A program made the position numbers and the translations under genes. Positions 41,003-50,258 of a DNA stretch of 53,810 bases are shown piece by piece. Source of the stretch: a virus; the IMG/VR virus record IMGVR_UViG_3300045284_000262, positions 1 to 53,810 of that record. One strand, given 5' to 3'. Below the pieces are notes generated by a model that searched no databases, was not told the origin of the DNA, and saw nothing but the letters and a program-made list of their open reading frames with translations. The stretch's first letter is position 1. The number at the start of each line of letters is the position of its first letter.

Positions 41003-41304
41003 CGATAGAAGAATTTCGTTCCCACGAAACTTTGCCCGGGCAATGGGCCAAGGAACTTTCCACCAACGAGGTGCTGCGCGCCGTCCTTGGTTGCATGAAC
41101 GACAATCACCCGGCCCATTTCGCCATCCATGGTGACAAGAACGAGGACGTCTCTCCCGTGCGCGCCGGGATCGAGCTTGGTCTTACCCGGGGCTGGTTCA
41201 AATACTCCGACACATTGTTCCTTTTGGCCAAACGCAAGATGGCTACCCCAGGCGCAGGCCAGACCACCTACGAACCAGAATTGAAGGAGAAACAAAATGC
41301 CTGA
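40999..41304 (+). CDS. Small hypothetical protein between portal and scaffold
   Basis: 101 residues, starting by ATGA overlap with the portal. EEFRSHETLPGQWAKELSTN, EVLRAVLGCMNDNHPAHF, then AGIELGLTRGWFKYSDTLFLLA. Helical, and a plausible assembly factor by position. It overlaps the scaffold gene by 8 bases. No family is recognised. Confidence 0.65.
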   Translation: MTIEEFRSHETLPGQWAKELSTNEVLRAVLGCMNDNHPAHFAIHGDKNEDVSPVRAGIELGLTRGWFKYSDTLFLLAKRKMATPGAGQTTYEPELKEKQNA

Positions 41305-42535
41305 ACCAGTATTAGTCCCGCCAACGCCAACTATTAACCAGCCCAATGGCCCGGTGGATAATTCCCCCGGTCTTGAACAGGTGCAGCGCGCCTTTGACCA
41401 GGCTTACCCGGACTTAAGCAAGCCCAAGCCTAACGACACCACTCCGGTTCCTGCCGAAGAACCCAAACCAGCCACGACACCGCCCCCAGAGTCGCCACCG
41501 CCGCAAACACCACCAGAAGAACATAAAATCCCTTCATTTCTTGAAGATGCACTGAAGCCAGAGCCACCAAAAGTCGAAATTGCTGATCCTGAAGCGGATT
41601 TCCCGGATGATCTACCGCAGGAACAAAAAACCAGCCGCATCAAAGGTCTGCGTGAGGCGTATAAGAAACTCAAAACCGAAGTTCAGACCCTGCGTAACAC
41701 GCCCAATCGTGACCCGCAGGAACAGGCCAAGCTGCAATGGCTTGAAAACCAGAACAAGCAGATGGCCGAAGTGCTGTCCCGCGTTGGCGTGGAGCATTCA
41801 GCGGAGTTTCAGCAGAACATCATGCGTCCTTTGACTGCTTCCTGGAACGAGGCAGCGCGCATTGTCCGGGATTCCGGTGCCGACCCGCAGGAACTGGCCA
41901 AGGTGATGTCGCTTTCAGGCCGCGCGCAGTTTGAAGGGCTGGACAACCTCTTTTCCGACATGCCCGAGAGCGCAAAAGCCGAAGCGCATGACGCGCTGCG
42001 CGCCTATCGCCGCTTTGAGGCCGCTCGCCAGCACGCGGTAGCCAACGCCCCAAAGACCCTGGAAGCCATCCAGCAGCGTGAAACCGAGCGGCAATACCAG
42101 GAAGTGAGCAAGCAACGCTCTGAAATGCAGAATATGTTTGAGCGCGCCGTTACCAGGCTCCGGGACGAGGCCAAAGTTGAACTTTTCCAGAAAACCACCG
42201 ATCCAGAGGGCCAATGGTGGAACAAACAGGGTGAAGACCTGATCGAACAGGGCAGAAGCCTGTTTTTGGAGAACACCGACATGGACAAGGTCGCCCTGGC
42301 CTGTGTTCTGGCTCCTACCGCAGACGCTTACCGCAAGCTCTTTCTCACTTCCCAGAAAAAAGTGACTGAATTGCAGCAGTTCATCAAGGAAAGGATCGGA
42401 AACGAACCCAATTTGAGTGAAAGCAGCGGGAATGCGGGTGGCGGCCCGGCTGGTTCAATGAGTGAAGACCTTAAAAAGCCCTTTGCCGATGTGTTCCTGC
42501 GGGAATTTCACCGGGCACAGTCCAGGAACCGATAA
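41297..42535 (+). CDS. Scaffolding protein
   Basis: 412 residues, acidic, and rich in Glu, Pro and Gln with no globular core. It has a Pro/Thr-rich N-terminal region (residues about 5-95), a helical coiled middle (KIGLREAYKKLKTEVQTLRN-type and RRFEAARQHAVANAPKTLEA), and a C-terminal helix after a Gly/Ser linker that ends in ADVFLREFHRAQSRNR and would bind the capsid inner face. Position directly before the capsid gene and the composition are typical for scaffolds. Confidence 0.8.
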   Translation: MPEPVLVPPTPTINQPNGPVDNSPGLEQVQRAFDQAYPDLSKPKPNDTTPVPAEEPKPATTPPPESPPPQTPPEEHKIPSFLEDALKPEPPKVEIADPEADFPDDLPQEQKTSRIKGLREAYKKLKTEVQTLRNTPNRDPQEQAKLQWLENQNKQMAEVLSRVGVEHSAEFQQNIMRPLTASWNEAARIVRDSGADPQELAKVMSLSGRAQFEGLDNLFSDMPESAKAEAHDALRAYRRFEAARQHAVANAPKTLEAIQQRETERQYQEVSKQRSEMQNMFERAVTRLRDEAKVELFQKTTDPEGQWWNKQGEDLIEQGRSLFLENTDMDKVALACVLAPTADAYRKLFLTSQKKVTELQQFIKERIGNEPNLSESSGNAGGGPAGSMSEDLKKPFADVFLREFHRAQSRNR

Positions 42536-42540
42536 AAACC

Positions 42541-42729
42541 ATGCGTGACGGACTCTACGTGGTAAACAAGAAGGACATTACCGCAGCGTTCTGCGTCCGG
42601 GACGGAAAGATAACAGTCTGCGCCCCGATTCTCCGCAAGGAGATCGAATACTACAAGAAAATCGCCAAGTGGTATCCTACCGATACCTCTATATTGCCGG
42701 TAAAGGTGGCCGCACAGGCTTCTTCTTAG
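42541..42729 (+). CDS. Small hypothetical protein (62 aa)
   Basis: RDGLYVVNKKDITAAFCVRD, then KITVCAPILRKEIEYYKKIAKWYP. I know this pattern (MRDGxYxV ... APILR) as a small uncharacterised phage protein with a basic helical end. It lies at the head of the convergent gap where the minus-strand island begins, and its 3' end overlaps a tiny minus ORF. Confidence 0.7.
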   Translation: MRDGLYVVNKKDITAAFCVRDGKITVCAPILRKEIEYYKKIAKWYPTDTSILPVKVAAQASS

Positions 42730-42781
42730 GTCTGCGCCGAAGCACCTTGACTACCTTGGGATTTATTCCCTTCTTGGGCAT
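42689..42781 (-). CDS. Possible tiny basic peptide (30 aa)
   Basis: MPKKGINPKVVKVLRRRP, then KKKPVRPP, ending LPAI. The ATG lies 3 bases after the stop of the HeH/SAP-like gene on the same strand, so it could be the second gene of the minus island. It resembles very small Lys/Arg/Pro-rich phage proteins. It overlaps the end of the plus gene at 42541-42729. The evidence is position and composition only. Confidence 0.3.
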   Translation of the reverse strand: MPKKGINPKVVKVLRRRPKKKPVRPPLPAI

Positions 42782-42784
42782 TCT

Positions 42785-43123
42785 TCAGTGCTTTTTGTCG
42801 TTCTTTTCCAGCGCGGTGATGATTTCGTCCTTGCGAGCGTCCCAGCTGACTTCCACTCCGCGCTCCTTGGCTAATTCCTTCAGGTCTGGCACCGTCATGG
42901 CCTCGTAGTCCTGCGTTTCCGGCTGATTGGCTGCTGCGGGATGCGCGGTGCCCGTTTTCTGTGACGCTTCAAGTGCCCTACTTCTCGGCGTGCCTTCAAG
43001 TTTGGCGTTTTCATCGGTGCGCTTGTTGGCGGCGGCAATGTTGATTTTCTCCATCTCGACTGCCGGGTTTCGCTGTCCGAGAGAGTCGATATGGAGTTCG
43101 TCCGACTTGGTTTGTGTGTGCAT
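42785..43123 (-). CDS. HeH/SAP-like domain protein on the opposite strand
   Basis: 112 residues from the ATG at 43123, with GAAGG just upstream. The first 75 residues are hydrophilic, with charged and Asn/Ala-rich stretches. The last ~30 (MTVPDLKELAKERGVEVSWD, ARKDEIITALEK) match a helix-extended-helix / SAP-like DNA-binding fold. It is the main gene encoded against the late block. A role such as a DNA-binding regulator of the capsid segment is inference. Confidence 0.65.
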   Translation of the reverse strand: MHTQTKSDELHIDSLGQRNPAVEMEKINIAAANKRTDENAKLEGTPRSRALEASQKTGTAHPAAANQPETQDYEAMTVPDLKELAKERGVEVSWDARKDEIITALEKNDKKH

Positions 43124-43170
43124 AACCTTCAATCGAACATGAAAAAAGTTTCGGTTGCAAACAAAAACCG

Positions 43171-43199
43171 TTGACTCTACCCCGGGGAAGCCGTAAAAC
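43171..43199 (+). promoter_or_regulatory. Candidate promoter upstream of capsid gene
   Basis: TTGACT (43171-43176), a 17-base spacer, then TAAAAC (43194-43199). It would serve the major capsid gene, whose ATG is at 43383, and perhaps the whole downstream late block. It lies in the 260-base gap after the minus-strand island. Confidence 0.5.
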
Positions 43200-43318
43200 G
43201 TTTCCTCGGATGCATTAAGGCACCTCATCCACGCCAGGGCGTTATCAGCGAGAAATAGTCCCGTTCTCAAACAGACGGCTGCATACCGGAAGCCAGCCAA
43301 CCGGAAAAAGGCTCAGTG

Positions 43319-43338
43319 CCTGTTCTATGTAGAACAGG
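43319..43338. promoter_or_regulatory. Perfect palindrome in the capsid leader
   Basis: Arms CCTGTTCTA (43319-43327) and TAGAACAGG (43330-43338) are exact complements around a two-base centre. It lies 45 bases upstream of the capsid ATG, inside the leader from the promoter at 43171. It could be an operator or an RNA hairpin with a four-base loop. Confidence 0.6.
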
Positions 43339-43382
43339 GATTTCACCGGGCTTCAACTGTTTGAGAGAAAGGACTTACAAAA

Positions 43383-44585
43383 ATGGCTTGCGATAACATC
43401 AAAAACGCTTTTTACGCTCTCACAGGACAGGTGTCTCCGCGTCTTTACAACCGCATTAGCATTAACGACCCCTGGGTTGCTTATGTCGAAAAGGGCGAGT
43501 GGCCCACCGGCATGGGTTTCACCATCAACTCGATGATGCTGGAGCGAACCCTGACTGACAGCGAGGACAACACCAAGTGGGTGGATGCAACGCCCTCAGG
43601 AAATCTGGATGTCGCCACGGCAAACAATAACTGTTTGCCCACACCGGAAATCCTTCAGTTCGGCCAGACGCTGACTCCCTTCACGATGCAGCGCAGAAAT
43701 ATCCAAACGGAAGATTTCTGTCTTAACGACCTGCAAAATGATTTCATGATCTCGCAGGTCTTGAGCAACGTGATGGATCAGCTCGAAACCGTCACTGAAT
43801 GGGTTTGGTCGAACAGGTTTCAAAATGAATACCTGCGACTTGCCGGTCATCACATCGTTGAAACTGGCACAGGGGCATTAGCGGATTCAGGCACCCGGTT
43901 CACGCCGGTTACCATTCCGACTACGGCCACCAGCAGACTGGTTCAGGGCACGCTTGAGCAAATCTATACCCAGCTCGTCCTTGACGGAGCTGTCGCCACA
44001 GCCGGTGCAATCGGCAAAGGAGCGAACGATCAGCCGATCTTCGCCCTCTTTACCGATGCAGTGACTTCCCGCGATCTAATTCGTCAAGACCCCGAGCTTC
44101 GGATGGATTTCCGATACGCTGATCCTGATAAACTCATCAATGCTCTGGGCACGCCTTACAGCTATAACGGCTACAAGCATGTCTGGATCAAGTTTCCGCC
44201 GCGTTACGACGCAGGCGGTACAAGGGTTTATCCTTATCTGCCTGTCACGGCGACCACCAAGGGATGGAAACGCGAGGTTAATCCGGCGTACATATACGCC
44301 AAGTTCCAGGTTAGCTTCGTGTTCATTCCCACAGTGTTTACCTGTCTGTATGAGCGGCCTTCTACTGCTCCTGGCGGTGGACTCAAGTTCGATTACGCTT
44401 CCCACATGGGCGAGTTCCAATTCCTTGTCATCACCGACAAGGCTTGTAACCCGCGTGGTGAACTCGGCTTCTTTGACGCGCTCTATGCGAGTGCCTCTCA
44501 GCCGGGCCAAACCTACCTGGGCTACGCCATCGCTCACTTGAACTGCCCTCCGCTGAGGGTTCCGAAGACCAGCTGTTACTCATAA
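43383..44585 (+). CDS. Major capsid protein
   Basis: 400 residues. It directly follows the scaffold position and is the only large, low-cysteine, evenly mixed alpha/beta protein in the head cluster. It has an N-terminal DNIKNAFYALTGQVSPRLYN arm, a long central region with TVTEWVWSNRFQNEYLRLAG and a DRLINALG-like segment (DKLINALGTPYSYNGYKHVW), and a C-terminal beta end. HK97-like folds of about this length are usual for major capsid proteins. AAAGGA lies near the ATG. Confidence 0.8.
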   Translation: MACDNIKNAFYALTGQVSPRLYNRISINDPWVAYVEKGEWPTGMGFTINSMMLERTLTDSEDNTKWVDATPSGNLDVATANNNCLPTPEILQFGQTLTPFTMQRRNIQTEDFCLNDLQNDFMISQVLSNVMDQLETVTEWVWSNRFQNEYLRLAGHHIVETGTGALADSGTRFTPVTIPTTATSRLVQGTLEQIYTQLVLDGAVATAGAIGKGANDQPIFALFTDAVTSRDLIRQDPELRMDFRYADPDKLINALGTPYSYNGYKHVWIKFPPRYDAGGTRVYPYLPVTATTKGWKREVNPAYIYAKFQVSFVFIPTVFTCLYERPSTAPGGGLKFDYASHMGEFQFLVITDKACNPRGELGFFDALYASASQPGQTYLGYAIAHLNCPPLRVPKTSCYS

Positions 44586-44588
44586 GAG

Positions 44589-44634
44589 TGTAGTTATGCG
44601 CCAGCATCAGAGATGGTGCTGGTCGATAACTACA
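44589..44634 (+). terminator. Two-tier hairpin after the capsid gene
   Basis: Outer arms TGTAGTTAT (44589-44597) and ATAACTACA (44626-44634) and inner arms CCAGCA (44601-44606) and TGCTGG (44617-44622) fold as a long stem with a small internal loop. It starts one base after the capsid stop and is followed by AACTTT. It may reduce transcription beyond the capsid gene or stabilise its message. Confidence 0.55.
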
Positions 44635-44640
44635 AACTTT

Positions 44641-45090
44641 ATGGCTGTAACAATCAAAGAATACATCGTGGTCTATTCCCAGGGGGAACTTGACCTGACA
44701 GAAGTCAACCAAAAGGCCGCCGAAGGCTGGGAGCTGGTAAACACAAATTCCCGCACAGGCCCGGTGGGGCAGGTTCAGACCGCCTTTATCATGGGAAGGA
44801 GCGCGGGCCAGAGTGAAACCGATGTGAAGGTCGGAGTGTTCACTGTTGGCGTTTCCAACAACACCATCATCATAAACAACCACGGCATGGTGAATGGAAC
44901 CATGGTGCGCTTCGCCCTTGGCACTGAACCGGAGAACGTGCTGCCTGCTCCTCTGGTGGAGGGCATTTATTATTTCGTGGTGAATGCGCGCGGGAATGAC
45001 TTCCAGGTGTCGCTCATCGCTGATGGCAGCCCGGTTGACATTACCAATCAGGGCGTCGGTGGAACCAACGAAGTCTGGAAGAAAGCATGA
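44641..45090 (+). CDS. Putative head decoration / beta-domain protein
   Basis: 149 residues from the ATG at 44641 (an in-frame codon at 44596 is not preferred, since it would run through the hairpin). An N-terminal strand region (IKEYIVVYSQGELDLTEVNQ) is followed by a domain with NHGMVNGTMVRFALG and YYFVVNARGNDFQVSLIADG, a beta domain common in phage structural proteins and also seen inside the nozzle-like protein at 4122-5993. A decoration or fibre-linked role is likely. Confidence 0.65.
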   Translation: MAVTIKEYIVVYSQGELDLTEVNQKAAEGWELVNTNSRTGPVGQVQTAFIMGRSAGQSETDVKVGVFTVGVSNNTIIINNHGMVNGTMVRFALGTEPENVLPAPLVEGIYYFVVNARGNDFQVSLIADGSPVDITNQGVGGTNEVWKKA

Positions 45091-45425
45091 AACCCGCACC
45101 GGTCGATCTCCCTACAATCTGGCGGGGCTGCACCTGGGAGGCTGTCATTCTCAAATGGAAGGATCGCAACGGCCATCCCATCCCTCTTGGTGATTGGACG
45201 CCGGTCGCCACGACAGCCCAGTTCAGCCTGAATGCCAGGAAAACTCCTGACCAGACGAACCACCCCGGGGAAACCACGATGAGTCTCACCAAGGAACAGA
45301 CCACCGCCCTCAAGCTGGGCGTTCACCAGTGGAACTGGTTGTGGGTAAATGGTGACGGGACAATCCCGCCGCCGTTTCTGGCAGGCATCGTGGAAGTCAA
45401 AAACCCGGTCTTAAGTGCCTCATGA
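45087..45425 (+). CDS. Small structural protein, unknown function
   Basis: 112 residues, coupled by ATGA to its upstream neighbour. [20 protein letters not shown], then a beta-rich stretch [20 protein letters not shown] and [20 protein letters not shown]. It looks like a small beta-domain protein of the virion. No family is recognised. Confidence 0.6.
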   Translation: MKPAPVDLPTIWRGCTWEAVILKWKDRNGHPIPLGDWTPVATTAQFSLNARKTPDQTNHPGETTMSLTKEQTTALKLGVHQWNWLWVNGDGTIPPPFLAGIVEVKNPVLSAS

Positions 45426-46879
45426 GCTTTCCTTCCCCAGTTGAAGTTGAGGTGCTTTTCCCGACCTCTGAGTTTGGCGGCGTTCAGATCGAGCCTCCGG
45501 GGAGTTCCATCACTGTCAAACTTCCAGCAGGCGAAGGCCCGGAAGGGCCGGAAGGGCCAGAAGGGCCAGAAGGCCCGGAAGGCGATCCAGGCCCGCCCGG
45601 AGCAGAAGGCCCGCCGGGAGATGACGGAAGGGACGGAGCACAGGGCGACCCCGGAGCCGCAGGGCCACCGGGAGCCACGGGGCCAATAGGCCCGGCAGGA
45701 ACAACAGGCCCACAAGGGCCGCAGGGAATCCCTGGGGCAACTGGGGCAACAGGGCCAACAGGCCCGAAAGGTGACACTGGAGACACTGGGCCAACAGGCC
45801 CGCCGGGAACAGGTGGCGCAGCCGACTGGGCAAGTATCACAGGGAAACCGACCACGATTTCCGGATTCGGTATCACTGATGCCTACACTAAAACACAGGA
45901 TGACGCTCGGTTTCAGCCGATTGACACCGACCTGACCGCTATTGCTGCACTCACCACCACGGCTTACGGGCGTGGACTTCTTCCCCTGGTCGATGGGCCT
46001 GCTGTCCGGACTTATATCGGAGCAGGAACAAGCAACTTCGATAGCACCTTCACTTCGCTGACGGGAAAGCCGACCACGATTGCTGGCTACGGCATCACTG
46101 ACGCTTACACCAAGAGTGGAGCTGACACCGCTTTCCAGCCGATTGACACAGACCTGACTGCGATAGCCGCTCTTACCACGACAGCGTTTGGGCGTGGATT
46201 TCTTCCCTTGGCTGACGCGACCGCAGCTAGGACTTACATCGGAGCAGGAACAAGCAATTTCAATGGCACATGGGGTGCGCTGACTGGAACGCCAACCACC
46301 GTGGCTGGATACGGAATCACGGACGCGGTAACCACGACTTTCGCCACCGCGACGTATCAGCCCATTGATGCTGACCTGACTGCCATTGCCGCCATTGCCA
46401 CGACAGCTTACGGCAGGGATTTACTAAAGCAGGTCGATGGCCCGGCGGTTCGCACCTACATCGGATGCGGGAGCGCAGCAGCGGCCACAGCTCCAACAGG
46501 AGCGATTGTCGGCACCACTGATACCCAATCATTGACCAATAAGGAGCTTGTGCCGCGAGTGGTTGCACAGGCTTCCGGCGCAACCTGGTCGCCCAACGCC
46601 GATACCACTGATGTTTTCACGATCACTACCGCGCAGGCCGCAGCGGTGACGCTCATCAATAATCCTTCCGGCTCTCCGGTTGATGGACAGACAATGGTGT
46701 TCCGCGTGAAATGCGACGGCACGGCTCGCGCGCTTTCAGGTTGGGGAACGCAATACCGTTTCTCAAGCGACATGGCTGCCCCGACCACACTGATCGCCAG
46801 CAAGACGACTTACCTGGGTTTTATTTTTAACAGCCTCGATACCAAGTGGGATAACATCGCCAAGATGGAGAACTTCTAA
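45422..46879 (+). CDS. Collagen-like tail fibre protein
   Basis: 485 residues. The N-terminal anchor ([20 protein letters not shown]) is shared with the fibre at 47577-48686. Residues about 38-138 are a collagen-like Gly-X-Y region, rich in GPEGP, GPPG and GATG steps. Then three repeats of ~75 residues follow, each with a GKPTTI or GTPTTV lead, GITDAYTK-type turn, [20 protein letters not shown] and [11 protein letters not shown]. The C-terminal ~115 residues are a beta-rich tip. Collagen-like stems form rigid trimeric fibres. It is coupled at both ends by overlapping starts and stops (ATGA, TAATG). Confidence 0.85.
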   Translation: MSFPSPVEVEVLFPTSEFGGVQIEPPGSSITVKLPAGEGPEGPEGPEGPEGPEGDPGPPGAEGPPGDDGRDGAQGDPGAAGPPGATGPIGPAGTTGPQGPQGIPGATGATGPTGPKGDTGDTGPTGPPGTGGAADWASITGKPTTISGFGITDAYTKTQDDARFQPIDTDLTAIAALTTTAYGRGLLPLVDGPAVRTYIGAGTSNFDSTFTSLTGKPTTIAGYGITDAYTKSGADTAFQPIDTDLTAIAALTTTAFGRGFLPLADATAARTYIGAGTSNFNGTWGALTGTPTTVAGYGITDAVTTTFATATYQPIDADLTAIAAIATTAYGRDLLKQVDGPAVRTYIGCGSAAAATAPTGAIVGTTDTQSLTNKELVPRVVAQASGATWSPNADTTDVFTITTAQAAAVTLINNPSGSPVDGQTMVFRVKCDGTARALSGWGTQYRFSSDMAAPTTLIASKTTYLGFIFNSLDTKWDNIAKMENF

Positions 46880-47580
46880 TGGCTTACGCGCTCGTAGGAA
46901 CAATAGGAACAGCAGTGCAGGGAGCGGCAAGCGCGGCTGTCAGCCCTACGTTTGGAACAGGCGAAAGCAGAACCCTCGGCAACCTCCTCATCTGTTTCGT
47001 AGCGGTGTCGGGAATTGCCACCCTCCCGGTCACGCCTTCCGGCTGGTCGATTGGCAAACAGCAGGCTGGAACGTCGTGTTCAGCGACGATCTATTACAGG
47101 CTCGCGGCTGGCGCGGATACGGCTCCCACCATCGCAGCTATTACCAGTGGCGTCATCGCAGCGCAGCTCGCTGAGTTTTCAGGCAATCTCGCGGCATCGC
47201 CACTGGATCAGACCGGTAGCGCGAGCGGCACTGGCTCGCCCCTGACTGGCACCTTCGCGGCGGTAGACGCTCTCTCGGGAGAGTTGATCGTGATGACCGG
47301 AGCTGACCTCCGCAGCATTGCCCGGGCATCCAATGATACGTGGACATCCAATAACGCGACCGTCACGGCAGCAGGCAACAACAATGGAGCAACTTCCGTA
47401 AACCATTACTCAAACGGTTATGGCGTCACCACGGCGAAAGCCAGTGCGGATACAGCAGTGATGACGTTATCCACGACGAACAACATTACTGGCCTGGTGC
47501 TGGCGGCAGTGTCCTTCAAGGTAATTCCTCCCGCTGGCCCGAGCGTTCAGCAAATGGCAGGATTTTTTATGTTCACATGA
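46879..47580 (+). CDS. Putative fibre- or receptor-associated beta protein
   Basis: 233 residues, with strongly beta composition: [36 protein letters not shown], and a small Ala/Ser/Thr-rich middle. The pattern resembles a jelly-roll or Ig-like domain used for surface decoration. It lies between the two collagen-like fibre genes and overlaps the first as TAATG and the second as ATGA. The function is inferred. Confidence 0.6.
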   Translation: MAYALVGTIGTAVQGAASAAVSPTFGTGESRTLGNLLICFVAVSGIATLPVTPSGWSIGKQQAGTSCSATIYYRLAAGADTAPTIAAITSGVIAAQLAEFSGNLAASPLDQTGSASGTGSPLTGTFAAVDALSGELIVMTGADLRSIARASNDTWTSNNATVTAAGNNNGATSVNHYSNGYGVTTAKASADTAVMTLSTTNNITGLVLAAVSFKVIPPAGPSVQQMAGFFMFT

Positions 47581-48686
47581 AGTCACCGACACCAACCATT
47601 GAATTTGAGGAGCTGGAGAATTTCCCTCTGCCAGCGCAGGTGGACATTATCTTTCCTGACTCGCCCTTTGGAGGAGTGTTCATCGAGGAGCCAGGTGGCG
47701 CACTTATAGTCAAGGTCGGTTCTCCTGCCGGAGAAACCGGTGAGCCAGGATCGCCTGGAACCCCGGGCACTCCTGGTGAGGAAGGCCCGCCGGGCACGCC
47801 TGGAACTCCAGGAGCACCAGGAACCCCAGGCGACCCTGGCCCTCCAGGCCCAGCTGGCCCACCAGGAGGAGGAAGCACCATCATTAACGGCCTCGGGCCA
47901 CCCGATCCCTCTCTTGGTGAAGCTGGAGATTATTATGTCGATACCGTTGGTGGCGACATGTACGGCCCAAAAGTTGATGCCGGTACGATTGACTACGTTG
48001 AGCCGCCTCACGACACCACAGCACCAGGCGATTATGAGCTTGGCGGGAAATTCCGTTTCGATGTATCCGGTTACATCGTCGGAGTGCATTACTTCTACCC
48101 CGACATTACCGCCGCTCTTGGTTACGTGCTCAGTGTGTGGGAACCTTCCACTGGAACATTGCTGGCCCAGAAGCCGGGAGATTTCCCTGTTCGCAACGCA
48201 TGGAACCAGGTCATCTTTGATGTTCCCCTGCCTGTTTCGGCCTTTCACTCATACCTGGTGTCATTCTACATCGGGGGGATGGCGTTCGCCTATAAGGTGC
48301 CGTGGACTGGACTAACCAGTGGCCACGTAAGAGCACTGGTGGACGGAGAAGATGGCGGGCCTGGCGCGTATTACGCCACCGCGCACGGTTTTCCAACAGT
48401 GCCATGGGGTTCATTTCCCACGGCTTCGCCTATGTTTTCGGTGGGGGAAGCCTGGAAGAAGGTCATCGTTGGCGACGAACCCGGCACTGGCGACAAGAAC
48501 TTTGTTCACAGCCAGCTTGCGCCATCGGCAACATGGTCTGCCACGCATAATCTGGGCAAGTTTGTTTCCGTTGAGGTCGTGGACAGCGGCGGGAGCGTCA
48601 TTATTCCCGACATTCACTATGTCGATCTCAACAGCGTAACCCTTGGATTCGGTTCAGCCACCTCCGGAAAAGCCTACTTCAACTAA
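47577..48686 (+). CDS. Collagen-like tail fibre protein, second copy
   Basis: 369 residues. The anchor ([20 protein letters not shown]) is clearly related to that of the fibre at 45422-46879. A shorter collagen-like stretch follows (residues about 51-100). Residues about 145-240 contain a DUF4082-like beta domain ([20 protein letters not shown] and [15 protein letters not shown]). The C-terminus with [34 protein letters not shown] and KAYFN matches the trimeric tip used by many phage fibres. It is likely a second host-range fibre or a partner of the first. Confidence 0.85.
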   Translation: MKSPTPTIEFEELENFPLPAQVDIIFPDSPFGGVFIEEPGGALIVKVGSPAGETGEPGSPGTPGTPGEEGPPGTPGTPGAPGTPGDPGPPGPAGPPGGGSTIINGLGPPDPSLGEAGDYYVDTVGGDMYGPKVDAGTIDYVEPPHDTTAPGDYELGGKFRFDVSGYIVGVHYFYPDITAALGYVLSVWEPSTGTLLAQKPGDFPVRNAWNQVIFDVPLPVSAFHSYLVSFYIGGMAFAYKVPWTGLTSGHVRALVDGEDGGPGAYYATAHGFPTVPWGSFPTASPMFSVGEAWKKVIVGDEPGTGDKNFVHSQLAPSATWSATHNLGKFVSVEVVDSGGSVIIPDIHYVDLNSVTLGFGSATSGKAYFN

Positions 48687-48695
48687 ACAAGCACT

Positions 48696-50258
48696 ATGCC
48701 AACACTCGCAGCCCCACTCGATTGCGCCAAATTGGAAATTCGCAATGAACGACTTCACCAGCTCGGATCAAATCCATCATCCCCGGTCACGGGCCAGATG
48801 TATTACAACACTGGCGACAACACCTTCTACTGGTGGAACGGGACGGCATGGCGTTCTGCTGATGCTTCCTCCGGGGTAGGCGGCCCGCCAACCGGAGCCG
48901 CTGGAGGTGACCTTCTTGGGAGCACGTATCCAAATCCCATCATTGCCGCCAGTGTCGTCACTCTCGCCAAGTGCAATGCGTCGATGAACGACCAGGCGGC
49001 AGGCACGGCTTCGCTACGGTCACTGGGAACAACTGCGATCACGGCTTGCGCCGGAAACGATTCCCGGCTTTCGGATGGCCGTGCTCCAACCGGAGCTGCT
49101 GGTGGTGACTTGTCGGGCAGCACTTATCCCAACCCCGTGGTTGCGGCCCTGGCCATCACGGACGCCAAGGTTGCTACGGCTAACAAGGATGGCGCGGTAG
49201 GAACATTTTGCATGCGAACTCTGGCGTTCGGAGCGGGGACGGGTCAGAAGGCAATGCCCGGGGATGCCAGGTTTGACCTGATTGCCACCAATAACGCGCC
49301 TACAGCACCGGTTCCATTCAATGCCCAGCGCATCACGGGCGTTGGCGATCCACTGGCGGCACAGGACGCAGCCACCAAGAATTACGTTGATACTTTCGCG
49401 CAGGGGCTGGACTCGCATCCTTCATGCCGGGTGGCAACAGTGGGCGCAAACATCACCCTGGTTGGTGGTGCTCCTCAGATTCTCGATGGCGTAACCCTTG
49501 TTGCCAATGACCGCGTATTGGTCAAAGACCAGACACTTCAAAAAGATAACGGCATTTACTATGTTCAATCCGCCGGAACCGGTGCAACCGGAACATGGGT
49601 CAGGGCATTAGATCAGGACACATGGGCTGAGTTTCCATCGGCTTACGTCTGGGTGGAAACTGGAACAATTAACCAGGATACCGGATGGACTTGCACCTCA
49701 GACCAGGGTGGCACTCTCGGATCGACTGCTATCCTGTGGACTCAGTTTTCCTCCGCCGGGTCAGCCATTGCTGGCACTGGCATGACCAAGACCGGCAACA
49801 CGCTGGATGTCATTGGAACAGCAAACCGGATCACGGCCAATGCTGACAACATCGACATTGCCAGTAACTATGCCGGTCAGTCCACCATTACGACTCTCGG
49901 CACAATCGCCGGAGTCAGTGCGGTATGGGGGCCAACCGCAACCCCGATAGCAATCGCTTCCGGCGGCACAGGTTCAACCGCCGCTACCGCAGCCCGGGCG
50001 GCACTGGGCGTTGTCAGTTGGTATTCATCAGCCGTTCATGGCACGGGAAGCACGATCTCCATCTCGGCAGCCACACACGGGATGACGAACTCCGGCATCT
50101 TCGTGATTGTCCAGGTGAACGCCACGGGTGCTTACATCATGCCGGACATCGCCGTTGATGGCAGCGGCAATGTAACTGTTAATTTTGGAGTGAGCCAGAC
50201 TGCCAACACGATTCGGGTAACCCTGCTTGGACTAACAACCAGCACACTGCCAACCTAA
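48696..50258 (+). CDS. Tail fibre protein with adhesion modules
   Basis: 520 residues. The N-terminal SNPSSPVTGQMYYNTGDNTF, then WWNGTAW motif is shared with the glycine-rich adhesin at 50258-51505, so both use the same baseplate anchor. A PTGAAGGDLxGSTYPNP unit occurs twice (residues about 64-82 and 131-149). Residues about 205-370 share the GVTLVANDRVLVKDQ and NGIYYVQSAG module with the fibre at 707-2278. A beta C-terminus follows. The TAA stop overlaps the next ATG as TAATG. Confidence 0.8.
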   Translation: MPTLAAPLDCAKLEIRNERLHQLGSNPSSPVTGQMYYNTGDNTFYWWNGTAWRSADASSGVGGPPTGAAGGDLLGSTYPNPIIAASVVTLAKCNASMNDQAAGTASLRSLGTTAITACAGNDSRLSDGRAPTGAAGGDLSGSTYPNPVVAALAITDAKVATANKDGAVGTFCMRTLAFGAGTGQKAMPGDARFDLIATNNAPTAPVPFNAQRITGVGDPLAAQDAATKNYVDTFAQGLDSHPSCRVATVGANITLVGGAPQILDGVTLVANDRVLVKDQTLQKDNGIYYVQSAGTGATGTWVRALDQDTWAEFPSAYVWVETGTINQDTGWTCTSDQGGTLGSTAILWTQFSSAGSAIAGTGMTKTGNTLDVIGTANRITANADNIDIASNYAGQSTITTLGTIAGVSAVWGPTATPIAIASGGTGSTAATAARAALGVVSWYSSAVHGTGSTISISAATHGMTNSGIFVIVQVNATGAYIMPDIAVDGSGNVTVNFGVSQTANTIRVTLLGLTTSTLPT

